Source: Mucilaginibacter oryzae (GTDB lineage Bacteria; Bacteroidota; Bacteroidia; Sphingobacteriales; Sphingobacteriaceae). From it: a stretch of DNA of 64,000 bases. The stretch spans positions 1 to 64,000 of the forward strand of contig NZ_QGHA01000015.1 of assembly GCF_003148845.1 (NCBI RefSeq). The letters are read 5' to 3'. A model generated the notes under the pieces. That model did no database searches and was not told the DNA's origin. It saw only the letters and a list, made by a program, of their open reading frames with translations. A program made the translations under genes and the position numbers. Positions 51,548 to 59,787 of the stretch are shown here, piece by piece; position 1 is the first letter of the stretch, and each line of letters opens with the position of its first letter.

Positions 51548-52330
51548 TTATTCACCTTTAAAATCGGCTTTTCTTTTCTCTAAAAAGGCAGCCACCCCTT
51601 CTTTAAAATCTTTAGTGCCGAAGCATTTTCCAAATTCGGTGATTTCGGTTTCATAGCCGTTAATGCCATAGGTATCAGCATCGTTTACGCAGCGGATGGC
51701 AGCAGCGAGCGCCAATGGGGCGCGTGTTAAAATTTTGTTTAAAATTTCTTCGGCTTTTGGTAATAGCTCATCTGCGGTAACAACATGCGTAACCAGGCCG
51801 TATTGCAGGGCGTCTGCGGCGGTAATCATATCGGCGGTTAGGATCATTTCCAGGGCTTTGCCTTTCCCCACCAGTTGGGTAAGGCGCTGGGTGCCGCCAT
51901 AGCCCGGCACCAGGCCAAGTGTAACTTCGGGCAAACCCATTTTAGCGTTTTCGGCGGCTATCCGGATATGGCAGGCCATGGCCAATTCCAGGCCCCCGCC
52001 TAACGCGAACCCGTTAATAGCGGCAATAACGGGTTTACCGCCGTTGGCTATCAGGTTAAAAACTTCGGTATGCCCGGTGCGGGATAAGGCTGTGCCCCCG
52101 GCTACATCAAGCCCGGCAAATTCGCTGATATCGGCGCCTGCCACAAATGCTTTCGGCCCGGCGCCGGTTATGATGATACCGCCGGTTTCAGGGTCGGCAA
52201 AAGCATCCGAAAAAGCGTTATGCAGTTCGGTAAGCGTGGCTTTGTTCAACGCATTCAGTTTGGCTTCGCGATTTATGGTGATATACCTGATCCGGCCTTT
52301 ATCGGTTATTTTTAAATTTTGAAATTCCAT
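51548..52330 (-). CDS. enoyl-CoA hydratase/isomerase family protein
   Basis: This 260-residue crotonase-fold enzyme has the oxyanion-hole segments AFVAGADISEF and NGFALGGGLELAMACHIRIA, and the catalytic-Glu segment GLPEVTLGLVPGYGGTQRL with the general-base position kept. It would hydrate enoyl-CoA in the cytosol, in fatty-acid or related breakdown. The B12-binding protein gene is six bases upstream on the same strand, suggesting a propionyl-CoA or branched-chain pathway. Confidence 0.93.
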   Translation of the reverse strand: MEFQNLKITDKGRIRYITINREAKLNALNKATLTELHNAFSDAFADPETGGIIITGAGPKAFVAGADISEFAGLDVAGGTALSRTGHTEVFNLIANGGKPVIAAINGFALGGGLELAMACHIRIAAENAKMGLPEVTLGLVPGYGGTQRLTQLVGKGKALEMILTADMITAADALQYGLVTHVVTADELLPKAEEILNKILTRAPLALAAAIRCVNDADTYGINGYETEITEFGKCFGTKDFKEGVAAFLEKRKADFKGE

Positions 52331-52336
52331 AGGTAA

Positions 52337-52756
52337 TTAAAAATTGCGGTGTTCATGTACCCATCGGGTTATGTAATTAACAATATCGCCGGTGCTGGTA
52401 CCGGGGGGAAAAAGCTCCCCTACGCCAAGTTTTTGCAGTTCCTGCATATCGTCGTGCGGAATAATACCTCCGCCGGTTAGCAATACATCATCCATTTTCT
52501 TCTCTTTAATAAGTTTGATGATGCGCGGAAAAACCGTCATGTGCGCGCCCGAAAGTATTGAAATACCGATGGCATCAACATCTTCCTGGAGGGCCGTATT
52601 CACTACCATTTCGGGTGTTTGGCGCAGGCCGGTATAAATCACTTCCATACCGGCATCGCGCAGCGAGGTGGCAATAATGCGCGCACCGCGGTCATGCCCG
52701 TCCAGTCCAACTTTTGCAACTAAAACACGGATCGGTCGGTTAAAGGTATTACTCAT
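52337..52756 (-). CDS. free-standing cobalamin-binding subunit (methylmalonyl-CoA mutase C-terminal type)
   Basis: This 139-residue protein is a complete B12-binding domain: KVGLDGHDRGARIIA holds the D-x-H-x-x-G cobalamin-coordinating His, and ISILSGAHMTVFPRII and LLTGGGIIPHDD line the pocket. The mutase barrel subunit is not in the window. It may pair with a large subunit elsewhere (methylmalonyl- or isobutyryl-CoA mutase) or carry B12 for another enzyme. It is six bases ahead of the enoyl-CoA hydratase gene. Confidence 0.92.
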   Translation of the reverse strand: MSNTFNRPIRVLVAKVGLDGHDRGARIIATSLRDAGMEVIYTGLRQTPEMVVNTALQEDVDAIGISILSGAHMTVFPRIIKLIKEKKMDDVLLTGGGIIPHDDMQELQKLGVGELFPPGTSTGDIVNYITRWVHEHRNF

Positions 52757-52912
52757 GTATAACCCTTATTGGTTTTTGTAAATGTAATAAGAAAATCAGG
52801 GAAGTTGGTTACCCGGGAGTTTGATTATGCATTATACGCTCGCGGTAGCAATAACCTCCTTTTTCATCTTTCTCCCGGCTCTTTATTCTTTCAATCGTAT
52901 AGTTAAATATAT

Positions 52913-52930
52913 TTTCAGTATTTATTGAAA
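52913..52930. promoter_or_regulatory. operator-like inverted repeat, site A
   Basis: TTTCAG-TATTTA-TTGAAA overlaps the -33 TTG at 52925-52927. A wider AT palindrome (ATATATTTT 52907-52915 and AAAATATAT 52935-52943) surrounds it. Site B at 52954-52971 has the same arms. Confidence 0.5.
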
Positions 52931-52953
52931 ATTCAAAATATATCGTACATTTG
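52925..52953 (+). promoter_or_regulatory. promoter of the DCC-family gene
   Basis: TTG (52925-52927), 18 bases, then TACATTTG (52946-52953) matches the Bacteroidota consensus. The start site would be about 52960, between the two operator-like repeats, with the ATG at 52975. Confidence 0.7.
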
Positions 52954-52971
52954 TTTCAGAAAACACTGAAA
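52954..52971. promoter_or_regulatory. operator-like inverted repeat, site B
   Basis: TTTCAG-AAAACA-CTGAAA is a perfect 6-base-arm palindrome immediately after the -7 box, covering the probable start site. It is 41 bases from site A, close to four helical turns. Confidence 0.5.
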
Positions 52972-52974
52972 GTT

Positions 52975-53790
52975 ATGAAAACGCTTAAAAACCACCTGAT
53001 CCTGTTCGACGCCGAGTGCCCCATGTGCAGGGCTTATACCAACGCGTTTGTAAAAACCGGGATGCTGGATAAAGATGGCCGCACCGCCTACCAAAGCGAA
53101 ACGGCTGCCGCCTGCCCCATGTACGACAGGCAGCGCGCCGTTAATGAGATAGCGCTCATTAACCTTAAAAGCGGCGAAGTTACCTATGGCGTTAAAAGCC
53201 TTTTTAAAATAATTGCCAACGCGTGGCCGCTGTTTGCCCCGCTATTTAGTTTTAAACCCTTTGTTTGGCTGATGAGTAAGGTTTATGCCTTTATATCATA
53301 CAATCGCCGGGTTATTATCCCTGCTGCCACAACAGGGTTTGAATACCAGCCCACGTTTAAACTGCGTTATCGCCTGTTATACCTGTTGTTTACCTGGTTT
53401 TGCACCGGCTTTATGCTTACCAGATATGCCCAGCTGCTGGTTAACGCGGTTCCGCCAGGTAACGCTTACCGCGAATACCTGATCTGCGGAGGGCAAATCC
53501 TTTTCCAGGGTGCGGCCATCTGCAGTTTTGATCGCCGTAACCTGTGGACCTACCTCGGTAATATGATGACTATATCTTTTGCCGGAAGCTTATTGCTGCT
53601 AACAGGCCTGTTGGTAGATCATTTCATAAAGCTTAACGCGCTTATTTATGTGCTGTATTTTTTGGTTGTTGCAGGGCTGATGTTGTTGGAGCACATCCGC
53701 CGTACCCGATTGCTTGATTTAGGCTGGGCGCTTACCGCAACCTGGATGGCTTACCGGATAGCTGTATTGATTATCATTTTAAACCTTTAA
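52975..53790 (+). CDS. DCC-family thiol-disulfide protein fused to membrane helices
   Basis: The ATG at 52975 gives 271 residues; the ORF start at 52951 falls in the -7 box. An N-terminal DCC (DUF393) domain shows LFDAECPMCRAYTNAF with the CxxC of a putative thiol-disulfide oxidoreductase. It is followed by about five membrane helices (RLLYLLFTWFCTGFMLT, SFAGSLLLLTGLLVDHF and so on). The two-site operator arrangement suggests tight control. The TIGR01777 epimerase gene starts six bases after its stop, a combination I recall from other Bacteroidota. Confidence 0.85.
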   Translation: MKTLKNHLILFDAECPMCRAYTNAFVKTGMLDKDGRTAYQSETAAACPMYDRQRAVNEIALINLKSGEVTYGVKSLFKIIANAWPLFAPLFSFKPFVWLMSKVYAFISYNRRVIIPAATTGFEYQPTFKLRYRLLYLLFTWFCTGFMLTRYAQLLVNAVPPGNAYREYLICGGQILFQGAAICSFDRRNLWTYLGNMMTISFAGSLLLLTGLLVDHFIKLNALIYVLYFLVVAGLMLLEHIRRTRLLDLGWALTATWMAYRIAVLIIILNL

Positions 53791-53796
53791 CTTACT

Positions 53797-54726
53797 ATGA
53801 AACCTTATAAAAAAATAGTGCTTGCGGGCGGCAACGGTTACCTCGGCACCGTATTGGCCAAATACTACCGGAACCTGGCTGATGAAGTGATTATCCTGGC
53901 GCGGAAACCAAAGCCGGTTGATGGTAACGTGCATACCGCCCTTTGGGACGGAGAAACCGAAGCCGGCTGGACAGTACACCTAACCGGCGCCGATATGCTG
54001 GTTAACCTTTGCGGCAAAAATGTGAACTGCAGGTACACCGAAAAAAATAAACGGGAGATAGTGCGCTCAAGGGTACTGCCCACCGAATTGCTTGGACGCG
54101 TAATCAATAAAATGACCGATCCGCCGAAACTGTGGATCAACCTGAGTTCAGCTACTATTTACCGCCATGCTGAAGACCGTCTGCAGGATGAAGAAACAGG
54201 CGAAATTGGTTATGGTTTCTCTGTTGATGTTTGCAAAAGCTGGGAAAAGGCTTTCTTCGCTGCCGATACGCCGCGAACCCGTAAAGTGGCCTTGCGCATG
54301 GGTATAGTATTTGGCAGGAGCGATAGCGCTTTCCCAAGGTTACTTAACCTGGCCAGGCTTGGCCTCGGCGGGCGCCAGGGCAACGGGCAGCAATACATGG
54401 CCTGGGTACACGAGCAGGATGCCGCCCGAAGTACCCAATGGCTGCTTGATCAGGCTGACTTACAAGGCGTATTTAATTGTACAGCACCGAAGGGCGAAAA
54501 GAATACCGACATGATGCGCATTATCCGCAAGGCATGCGGCGCGCCGTTTGGTTTACCTACGCCGGAATGGCTACTGGAGATCGGCGCGGCAATGATCGGT
54601 ACCGAAACTGAACTGATCTTAAAAAGCCGGTGGGTATTGCCCAAGCGCTTACTGGATAGCGGCTTTAAATTTCAATTTGAGCGGGCTGAATATGCCGTGC
54701 ACCAAATTTTGAGTATCAGGGGATAG
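53797..54726 (+). CDS. TIGR01777-family epimerase (YfcH-like)
   Basis: This 309-residue protein starts with a Rossmann motif (VLAGGNGYLGTVLAKYY, GGxGxLG) and has the family's LTGADMLVNLCGKNVNCRYTEKNKREI. Its C-terminal DUF1731 domain is PTPEWLLEIGAAMIGTETELILKSRWVLPKRLLDSGF. It is a cytosolic NAD(P)-dependent enzyme, substrate unknown. It is the second gene of the pair with the DCC protein, separated by six bases. Confidence 0.92.
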   Translation: MKPYKKIVLAGGNGYLGTVLAKYYRNLADEVIILARKPKPVDGNVHTALWDGETEAGWTVHLTGADMLVNLCGKNVNCRYTEKNKREIVRSRVLPTELLGRVINKMTDPPKLWINLSSATIYRHAEDRLQDEETGEIGYGFSVDVCKSWEKAFFAADTPRTRKVALRMGIVFGRSDSAFPRLLNLARLGLGGRQGNGQQYMAWVHEQDAARSTQWLLDQADLQGVFNCTAPKGEKNTDMMRIIRKACGAPFGLPTPEWLLEIGAAMIGTETELILKSRWVLPKRLLDSGFKFQFERAEYAVHQILSIRG

Positions 54727-54754
54727 GCATAGTAGGGTACGACTGGTAAGCCTT

Positions 54755-55201
54755 TTAAACCCGTGCGCCTCTCAATTCCGCGATGATATCCTTACAGCCG
54801 CCCTCAATCAATTCAAAAACCGGTTCAAACCGGCTATCGTCGTAATACGGGTCGGGAACCACTTTATCGCCCAGCAGCAACTTCACTTTAGCAGCCTCTT
54901 GTTCATTACGGGCCATGTTTAAAACATCGCTCAGGTTATTGCGGTCCATAACAAAAATGTGATCAAACTGATCAAAATCGGTACGGCGAAACTGGCGGCA
55001 TACCTGTTTGCTGATATCGATACCGTGATTACGCGCCACGAGGACAGAACGCCTGTCGGGTGCTTCACCTACATGCCAGCTACCGGTCCCGGCCGAATCA
55101 ACCGTCCAGCCGAGGTTATGTTCATCTGCCAGGTGCTGCATTACCCCCTCCGCCAGCGGCGAACGGCAGATGTTGCCGAGGCATACCATTAGGATTTTCA
55201 T
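54755..55201 (-). CDS. low-molecular-weight protein-tyrosine phosphatase
   Basis: The ATG at 55201 (MKILMVCLGNICRSPLAEG) gives 148 residues. The phosphate-binding loop CLGNICRSP supplies the nucleophile Cys and Arg, and the general-acid Asp is in VVPDPYYDD. The longer ORF start would place repeat sequence (TFLLLPSK) at the N-terminus and is rejected. It removes phosphate from tyrosine-type substrates in the cytosol. A repeat-filled spacer separates it from the nuclease gene upstream. Confidence 0.94.
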   Translation of the reverse strand: MKILMVCLGNICRSPLAEGVMQHLADEHNLGWTVDSAGTGSWHVGEAPDRRSVLVARNHGIDISKQVCRQFRRTDFDQFDHIFVMDRNNLSDVLNMARNEQEAAKVKLLLGDKVVPDPYYDDSRFEPVFELIEGGCKDIIAELRGARV

Positions 55202-55207
55202 TGTTTT

Positions 55208-55272
55208 AGAAGGTAAAAGGAGAAAGGTCAAAACTGAAAGACACCTTTTACCTTTCAGCTTTAACCTTTCAC
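55208..55272. repeat. AAAGG/CCTTT purine-rich repeat
   Basis: Runs such as GGTAAAAGGAGAAAGG and ACCTTTTACCTTTCAG face each other, so the spacer could fold. The same sequence family appears at 56534-56619, where it is translated. Confidence 0.6.
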
Positions 55273-55281
55273 CTCAAAAAT

Positions 55282-56073
55282 TTATCCAAAAATCTCGTTC
55301 AATAATCCAGCCAAACGTACCCCTGCTTTAACCAGTTGCTGGTTAAGCGTAGCGATGTGGGCATAGTTGTATTTATAACTCAGTTTATCTCCGCTTTTGG
55401 TTTCAGCATATAACTTGTCGGCCATTTGGTTGCTTTCGTAAATCCATTGGCTTAGCGGGGCTTTTTGCCATTCGGCACGCTGCGCTGCTGTGGTATGGTT
55501 TATAGCGGTGGTATATTCTGTGTAGCTTAACTGTTGTAAATCTATCAGTTCGCTGTCCCAAACCGAGTGCAGGTTACTTTCTTTGCCAAACCAAACTACT
55601 TTAACATCGTTACCGCCTTTATCGCTTAAATGGCCGGTATGCAAGGGCTGGTGCAAATCTTCAACAATATGGATCAGCATACGCAGGTAAAGCAATTTAT
55701 TGGCTTTGGTAGTTGTTTTTTTCTTTAATTCGGCGGTAAGAAAATTTACTTTGGTGTAGGCGTCGGTAATGGTATCCGCCTTTAAATAGGCCTGCAGCTC
55801 CGGATAAGTGTAAGCTTTTTCGAGGTTGATGAAATGCCAGTTGTACAGGTAGCCATAAGCCGGATCCGACTTGATGAAATCGGCCCAGTTACTGGTGATG
55901 GCTATTGATTCGTCGCCCAAAATCGCCTGGATGGCTTTGCGGGCTTTGGCGTTCAGGTAGCTATCGGCAATCTGGCCGCAAATGCGGTGGCCGTTGGTAC
56001 CCCAGGCCATGCTTTGCACGGGGATATAAATTACCGCTGCCAGCAATAGCAGCTTTTTGAATAGTTTTTTCAT
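55282..56073 (-). CDS. secreted S1/P1-type nuclease
   Basis: This 263-residue protein has a signal peptide (LLLLAAVIYIPVQSMAW); cleavage leaves Trp as the new N-terminus, which is a zinc ligand in this family. Other ligands: NGHR (His), NWADFIKSD (Asp), NWHFINL (His), HIVEDLHQPLHTG (His/Asp) and NLHSVWDSEL. These enzymes cleave single-stranded nucleic acids and 3'-nucleotides outside the cytosol, salvaging phosphate or nucleosides. Its start codon overlaps the stop of the upstream lipoprotein gene by one base. Confidence 0.93.
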   Translation of the reverse strand: MKKLFKKLLLLAAVIYIPVQSMAWGTNGHRICGQIADSYLNAKARKAIQAILGDESIAITSNWADFIKSDPAYGYLYNWHFINLEKAYTYPELQAYLKADTITDAYTKVNFLTAELKKKTTTKANKLLYLRMLIHIVEDLHQPLHTGHLSDKGGNDVKVVWFGKESNLHSVWDSELIDLQQLSYTEYTTAINHTTAAQRAEWQKAPLSQWIYESNQMADKLYAETKSGDKLSYKYNYAHIATLNQQLVKAGVRLAGLLNEIFG

Positions 56074-56702
56074 TACAATGGTTTTGGAATACAGCTTGTT
56101 CGTTTTATTAAATGCGCGTTAATGGGTATCACGTTTGATGTGCTTAAAAGACGTATAGCCGAATCGGCGGGATAACTGAGTTTAAAATATTCTTCATAAT
56201 CGCCAAAGCGGAAACAGCCCTGCTCGTTTTTGTAGGAGCCATCGGCGTTGCAAAATTGCCCTTTAATATGCAAAGTATCCTGCCGTTGCGAATAAGTGCC
56301 GCGTACAAATTCGTCCCAGTGGCCTTTGCCCGTGCAGGTATCGGCACCGTAGTTTACCTTGCTCACGGTGCTGATCTTCAAAAGAAACGAATCGCAGCTA
56401 AATTTAATGTCGTATAGCGAATATGTTACCAGGCTTTTTTGCCCGGGTACGCTATCCTGCCTCCATTCTCCCTGTAGTTTGGCGTCTCCCTGCCCCTGCA
56501 GATCAGGGTTACGGGTACAAGCCGCTGTTAGCAGGTAAAAGGCGAAAGGTAAAAGGTAAAAGGCTTTTTTTAGGCGGAATGAAGTTAGGTAAAAGGCGAA
56601 AGGTGAAAGGCGAAAGGCCTTTTTCAGGCTTAACTTACAAGGGTGAAAGCCGCGAGCCTTTAATTCAAGAAGGAAAGCAAGTAAGCTATTGCGTTTTTGC
56701 AT
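56073..56702 (-). CDS. lipoprotein with repeat-derived N-terminal region
   Basis: This 209-residue protein ends its hydrophobic N-terminus with FYLLTAAC, a lipobox, so residues from Cys62 on are the mature lipoprotein (CTRNPDLQGQ; EWRQDS; WDEFVRGTYSQRQDTLHIKGQF). Between the start (MQKRNSLLAFLL) and the lipobox, two near-identical segments (KKAFRLSPFAFYL and KKAFYLLPFAFYL) are encoded by the AAAGGCGAAAGGT repeat. The original signal peptide was probably shorter and the repeat inserted in frame. Function is unknown. It overlaps the S1/P1 nuclease gene by one base. Confidence 0.75.
   Translation of the reverse strand: MQKRNSLLAFLLELKARGFHPCKLSLKKAFRLSPFAFYLTSFRLKKAFYLLPFAFYLLTAACTRNPDLQGQGDAKLQGEWRQDSVPGQKSLVTYSLYDIKFSCDSFLLKISTVSKVNYGADTCTGKGHWDEFVRGTYSQRQDTLHIKGQFCNADGSYKNEQGCFRFGDYEEYFKLSYPADSAIRLLSTSNVIPINAHLIKRTSCIPKPL
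56534..56619. repeat. AAAGGCGAAAGG repeat inside a coding sequence
   Basis: Two clusters of AAAAGGCGAAAGGTAAAAGG-like sequence (about 56534-56563 and 56588-56619) are separated by 24 bases. Read on the minus strand they supply the duplicated signal-peptide segments of the lipoprotein. Confidence 0.75.
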
Positions 56703-56713
56703 AAAGCGAAATT

Positions 56714-56742
56714 AAAAAAGCCCCTCGCTTTCAGGCGAGGGG
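56714..56742 (-). terminator. repeat hairpin, lying between fumC and the lipoprotein gene
   Basis: CCCCTCGC (56721-56728) pairs with GCGAGGGG (56735-56742). On the minus strand the stem is followed by CTTTTTT, so it terminates the fumC transcript. The element is also a member of the dispersed CCCCTC/GAGGGG repeat type. Confidence 0.8.
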
Positions 56743-56759
56743 TTGAGGGTGAGGCCCTG

Positions 56760-58178
56760 TTACTCTCCCTTTTTGGGGTCGGGGGGCAAACTTCCTATCA
56801 TATTTTCGGGGCGAACCCACTCGTCAAACTGCTCGTTGGTGAGTAAGCCCAATCCAATGGCGGCTTCGCGTAATGAACTACCGTTTTTCAATGCTGTTTT
56901 GGCAATTTTAGCCGCGTTTTCATAACCAATATGCGGGTTAAGCGCGGTTACCAGCATCAATGAGTTTTCGAGGTGTTTTTTAATGCCCTCGTAGTTTGGC
57001 TCGATGCCTACGGCGCAATGATCATTGAACGATACGCAGGCATCGCCAATTAACCTTGCCGACTGCAGGAAGTTGGCAGCCATAACCGGTTTAAATACGT
57101 TCAGCTCGTAATGACCGTTGGAGCCGCCGATAGAGATAGCCACATCGTTACCCATTACCTGGGCGGCCACCATGGTAACAGCCTCGTTTTGGGTAGGGTT
57201 AACTTTACCCGGCATAATTGATGACCCCGGCTCATTATCCGGGATATGGATCTCGCCGATGCCCGAACGCGGGCCCGAAGCCAGCATCCTGATATCGTTT
57301 GCAATCTTCATTAACGAAACAGCGATCTGTTTCAGGGCGCCATGGCTTTCAACAATAGCATCATGCGCGGCAAGCGCTTCAAATTTATTTTCGGCAGTGA
57401 TAAACGGCAGACCGGTAAATTCAGCAATATATTCAGCCACTTTTACATCATAACCTTTAGGGGTGTTGATGCCTGTACCAACGGCTGTACCGCCAAGGGC
57501 CAGTTCTGAAAGATGCTCAAGCGTATTACGCAAGGCTTTTAAGCCGTGGTTCAATTGCGATACATAGCCGGAAAATTCCTGGCCTAAAGTAAGCGGCGTA
57601 GCATCCATTAAATGTGTACGGCCGATTTTTACTACCGATTTAAAGGCTTCTGACTTAGCCTGTAAGGTATCGCGCAGTTTTTCAACGCCCGGGATGGTAA
57701 CATCAATCAGCATTTTGTAGGCCGCGATGTGCATAGCAGTTGGGTAAGTATCGTTTGATGATTGTGATTTGTTCACATCATCATTGGGGTGGATGAAAGT
57801 TTTGCCTTCGCCCAGTTTATTACCCTGTAATACGTGCGCACGATTGGCCACAACCTCGTTCACGTTCATGTTTGATTGTGTGCCCGAGCCTGTTTGCCAG
57901 ATCACCAGCGGAAACTCTGCGGCCAGTTGGCCGGCCAGGATCTCGTCGCAAACCTGCGCTATCAGGTCGCGTTTTTCGGCAGGTAATACGCCCAGATCGG
58001 TGTTGGTATAGGCGGCTGCCTTTTTCAGGTACGCGAATGCGTCGATAATTTCCTTTGGCATGGAAGCCTCGGGGCCAATTTTAAAATTATTGCGTGAGCG
58101 TTCGGTTTGCGCTCCCCAGTATTTGTCGGCAGGTACCTGTACCTCGCCCATGGTATCGTGTTCGGTTCTGAAACTCAT
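56760..58178 (-). CDS. fumC: class II fumarate hydratase
   Basis: This 472-residue enzyme interconverts fumarate and malate in the citric-acid cycle. It is the iron-independent class II type: the signature GSSIMPGKVNPTQNE is complete, with the catalytic Ser and Lys region. Other markers are GSGTQSNMNVNEV, HPNDDVNKSQSSNDTYPTAMHI and GRTHLMDATPLTLGQE. Length matches the family. It is a single gene. Confidence 0.96.
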   Translation of the reverse strand: MSFRTEHDTMGEVQVPADKYWGAQTERSRNNFKIGPEASMPKEIIDAFAYLKKAAAYTNTDLGVLPAEKRDLIAQVCDEILAGQLAAEFPLVIWQTGSGTQSNMNVNEVVANRAHVLQGNKLGEGKTFIHPNDDVNKSQSSNDTYPTAMHIAAYKMLIDVTIPGVEKLRDTLQAKSEAFKSVVKIGRTHLMDATPLTLGQEFSGYVSQLNHGLKALRNTLEHLSELALGGTAVGTGINTPKGYDVKVAEYIAEFTGLPFITAENKFEALAAHDAIVESHGALKQIAVSLMKIANDIRMLASGPRSGIGEIHIPDNEPGSSIMPGKVNPTQNEAVTMVAAQVMGNDVAISIGGSNGHYELNVFKPVMAANFLQSARLIGDACVSFNDHCAVGIEPNYEGIKKHLENSLMLVTALNPHIGYENAAKIAKTALKNGSSLREAAIGLGLLTNEQFDEWVRPENMIGSLPPDPKKGE

Positions 58179-58283
58179 GGTATTAAATTTTGCAGGGGCA
58201 AAGTTATGTTTTTATCCAATTTGAGAAACGGCGGGGTGTAAACTTTTTGATAGATGGCCATTTGATCGGGGAGAATCTTACCG

Positions 58284-58940
58284 CTATTTTACATCTTCAA
58301 TTTTAATCACCTTATAATCAACCCCAAGTCGCTTAGCGTTCTGTTCAACAGTTTGATCAAAACCGGCTTCTTTGCGGCGTTGGTTAACATTAGCCGGATC
58401 CCTGATAGGCCAGATATACCGCCCTATCTTCTTCCCGTTTTTAAGTGCCGCTGAAGTTGCCTGCGTGCCGTAAATCTGCTCTTTGCCCTGGTTCATCAAT
58501 TGCCGGTCGAGCATCATGGCATACAGCCTGAAAGGTAGTTCCCTGCTTTCAGCCGCCTTTTTCATCATAGGTAAATACTGCTCTATTTTAGGCGAATGCT
58601 GGATCACATACCAGGCCGCTTCATTTGCAGGTTCGCCCACGAGTGTTTTGCCCGGATAGCCGCAGGATTTAAATATTTTTTCAACAAATACCACGTTAAC
58701 AGAATCGATATGGCTTTGAAGTGCCCAGTAATGTGACATTGCCTTACTTGCCGACATTGATCTTAACTGCGGTATAGAATCAATTTTACCCGGTGTCATT
58801 AACCAGGTGAGGGTATCGCGATATTTTTGATCGAGAACCATTACGCTATCCAGCTGCTTTTTTAAAACAGGATTAAATTTTTGCTGCGCCGATGCGATAC
58901 CGGCTATCAGCAACAAAAGGGCTGGCAGTAAATTTTTCAT
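58284..58940 (-). CDS. secreted DUF6624-family protein
   Basis: The ATG at 58940 gives 218 residues with a signal peptide (MKNLLPALLLLIAGIASAQ). The conserved pieces CGYPGKTLVGEPANEAAWYVIQHSPKIEQYLPMMKKAA, YAMMLDRQLMNQGKEQIYGTQ and PIRDPANVNQRRKEAGF match DUF6624 as I recall it. No function is known for this family. The partner gene upstream (58980) reads the same way with 39 bases between, so the two may form a unit. Confidence 0.8.
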   Translation of the reverse strand: MKNLLPALLLLIAGIASAQQKFNPVLKKQLDSVMVLDQKYRDTLTWLMTPGKIDSIPQLRSMSASKAMSHYWALQSHIDSVNVVFVEKIFKSCGYPGKTLVGEPANEAAWYVIQHSPKIEQYLPMMKKAAESRELPFRLYAMMLDRQLMNQGKEQIYGTQATSAALKNGKKIGRYIWPIRDPANVNQRRKEAGFDQTVEQNAKRLGVDYKVIKIEDVK

Positions 58941-58979
58941 GATAAACAAGGTTTAAGCAAATAAACGCATAAACCTGTA

Positions 58980-59591
58980 TTACAAGTATAACCTGTTGGC
59001 CTTTTCAAACAATTTAAGGTTGGCTTCGGTGGCTGCCAGCGAATAATTAAACCGCGAAAGCGTGTATAACAATGGGAGCTTTGCCGGTGCAATTTCATTT
59101 TGCTGTAAATCGTACAACCAATCGGCGTTGTCAAACTCAGTAAGGTACTTTTTTTCAAGTCGTTTATAAATACGATAGGCGTCTTCAGGGCTCAGCCATT
59201 CCGGCAAAATATACAGCCCGGTAAGGTCGCCCATGCGCTTGCGGTCTTCTGCTTCGGCTGTACCGGGGCTGCCAAAAATGAAATAAAAATAGGCCCACAA
59301 CGCCAAGAACGAAAAGCCGGGCACCAAAGCCCCGGTATCGCGTTGCGCAAAAAACAAAATGAAAAAAACCGCGGCAGTTAACACCGAAAACATCCGCGCG
59401 TAGCCGGCTATAATACTTTGTTTGTTTAATGATATGTTAAAACCGTTCCTGCTGCGCCAGGCCGATTTGGTTACCAGCATGGAGCTTGTCGGGAACAAAG
59501 GGATTCCGAAAACCACAAATTTGGTTTCTATCCATTGGCCGTTCACTTCATGTACCCGGCCCAAAAACAATGAACCTATCAGCATCTTCAA
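58980..59591 (-). CDS. membrane protein of unknown function
   Basis: This 203-residue protein has an N-terminal soluble stretch (GSLFLGRVHEVNGQWIETKFVVFGIPLFPTSSMLVT) and two membrane helices (MFSVLTAAVFFILFFAQ, ALVPGFSFLALWAYFYFIFGS). A cytosolic C-terminal region is rich in Leu, Tyr and Lys (WLSPEDAYRIYKRLEKKYLTEFD, WLYDLQQNEIAPAKLPLLY). The family was not recognised. It could share a transcript with the DUF6624 gene. Confidence 0.7.
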   Translation of the reverse strand: MKMLIGSLFLGRVHEVNGQWIETKFVVFGIPLFPTSSMLVTKSAWRSRNGFNISLNKQSIIAGYARMFSVLTAAVFFILFFAQRDTGALVPGFSFLALWAYFYFIFGSPGTAEAEDRKRMGDLTGLYILPEWLSPEDAYRIYKRLEKKYLTEFDNADWLYDLQQNEIAPAKLPLLYTLSRFNYSLAATEANLKLFEKANRLYL

Positions 59592-59787
59592 TATAATTAG
59601 TCGTTATTATTATAAACGTTAATATAACGCGATGCTTTTTAAACAAATGTTAAATGTTTATTAAAAACGAAATACAGCAAAGCTGCTTAGCTTTGATTTT
59701 ACCTTCAATATTTACAATTAAGAAAGTAAAAACTTATTTGGGTGTAAAATGTTAACTATTCTAATAAAAACATAAAAATCACCTACT

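Noticed and set aside
56423..56704. Plus-strand ORF rich in KGKRRKVKG repeats
   Set aside because: It is the AAAGG repeat read on the other strand, antisense to the lipoprotein gene.
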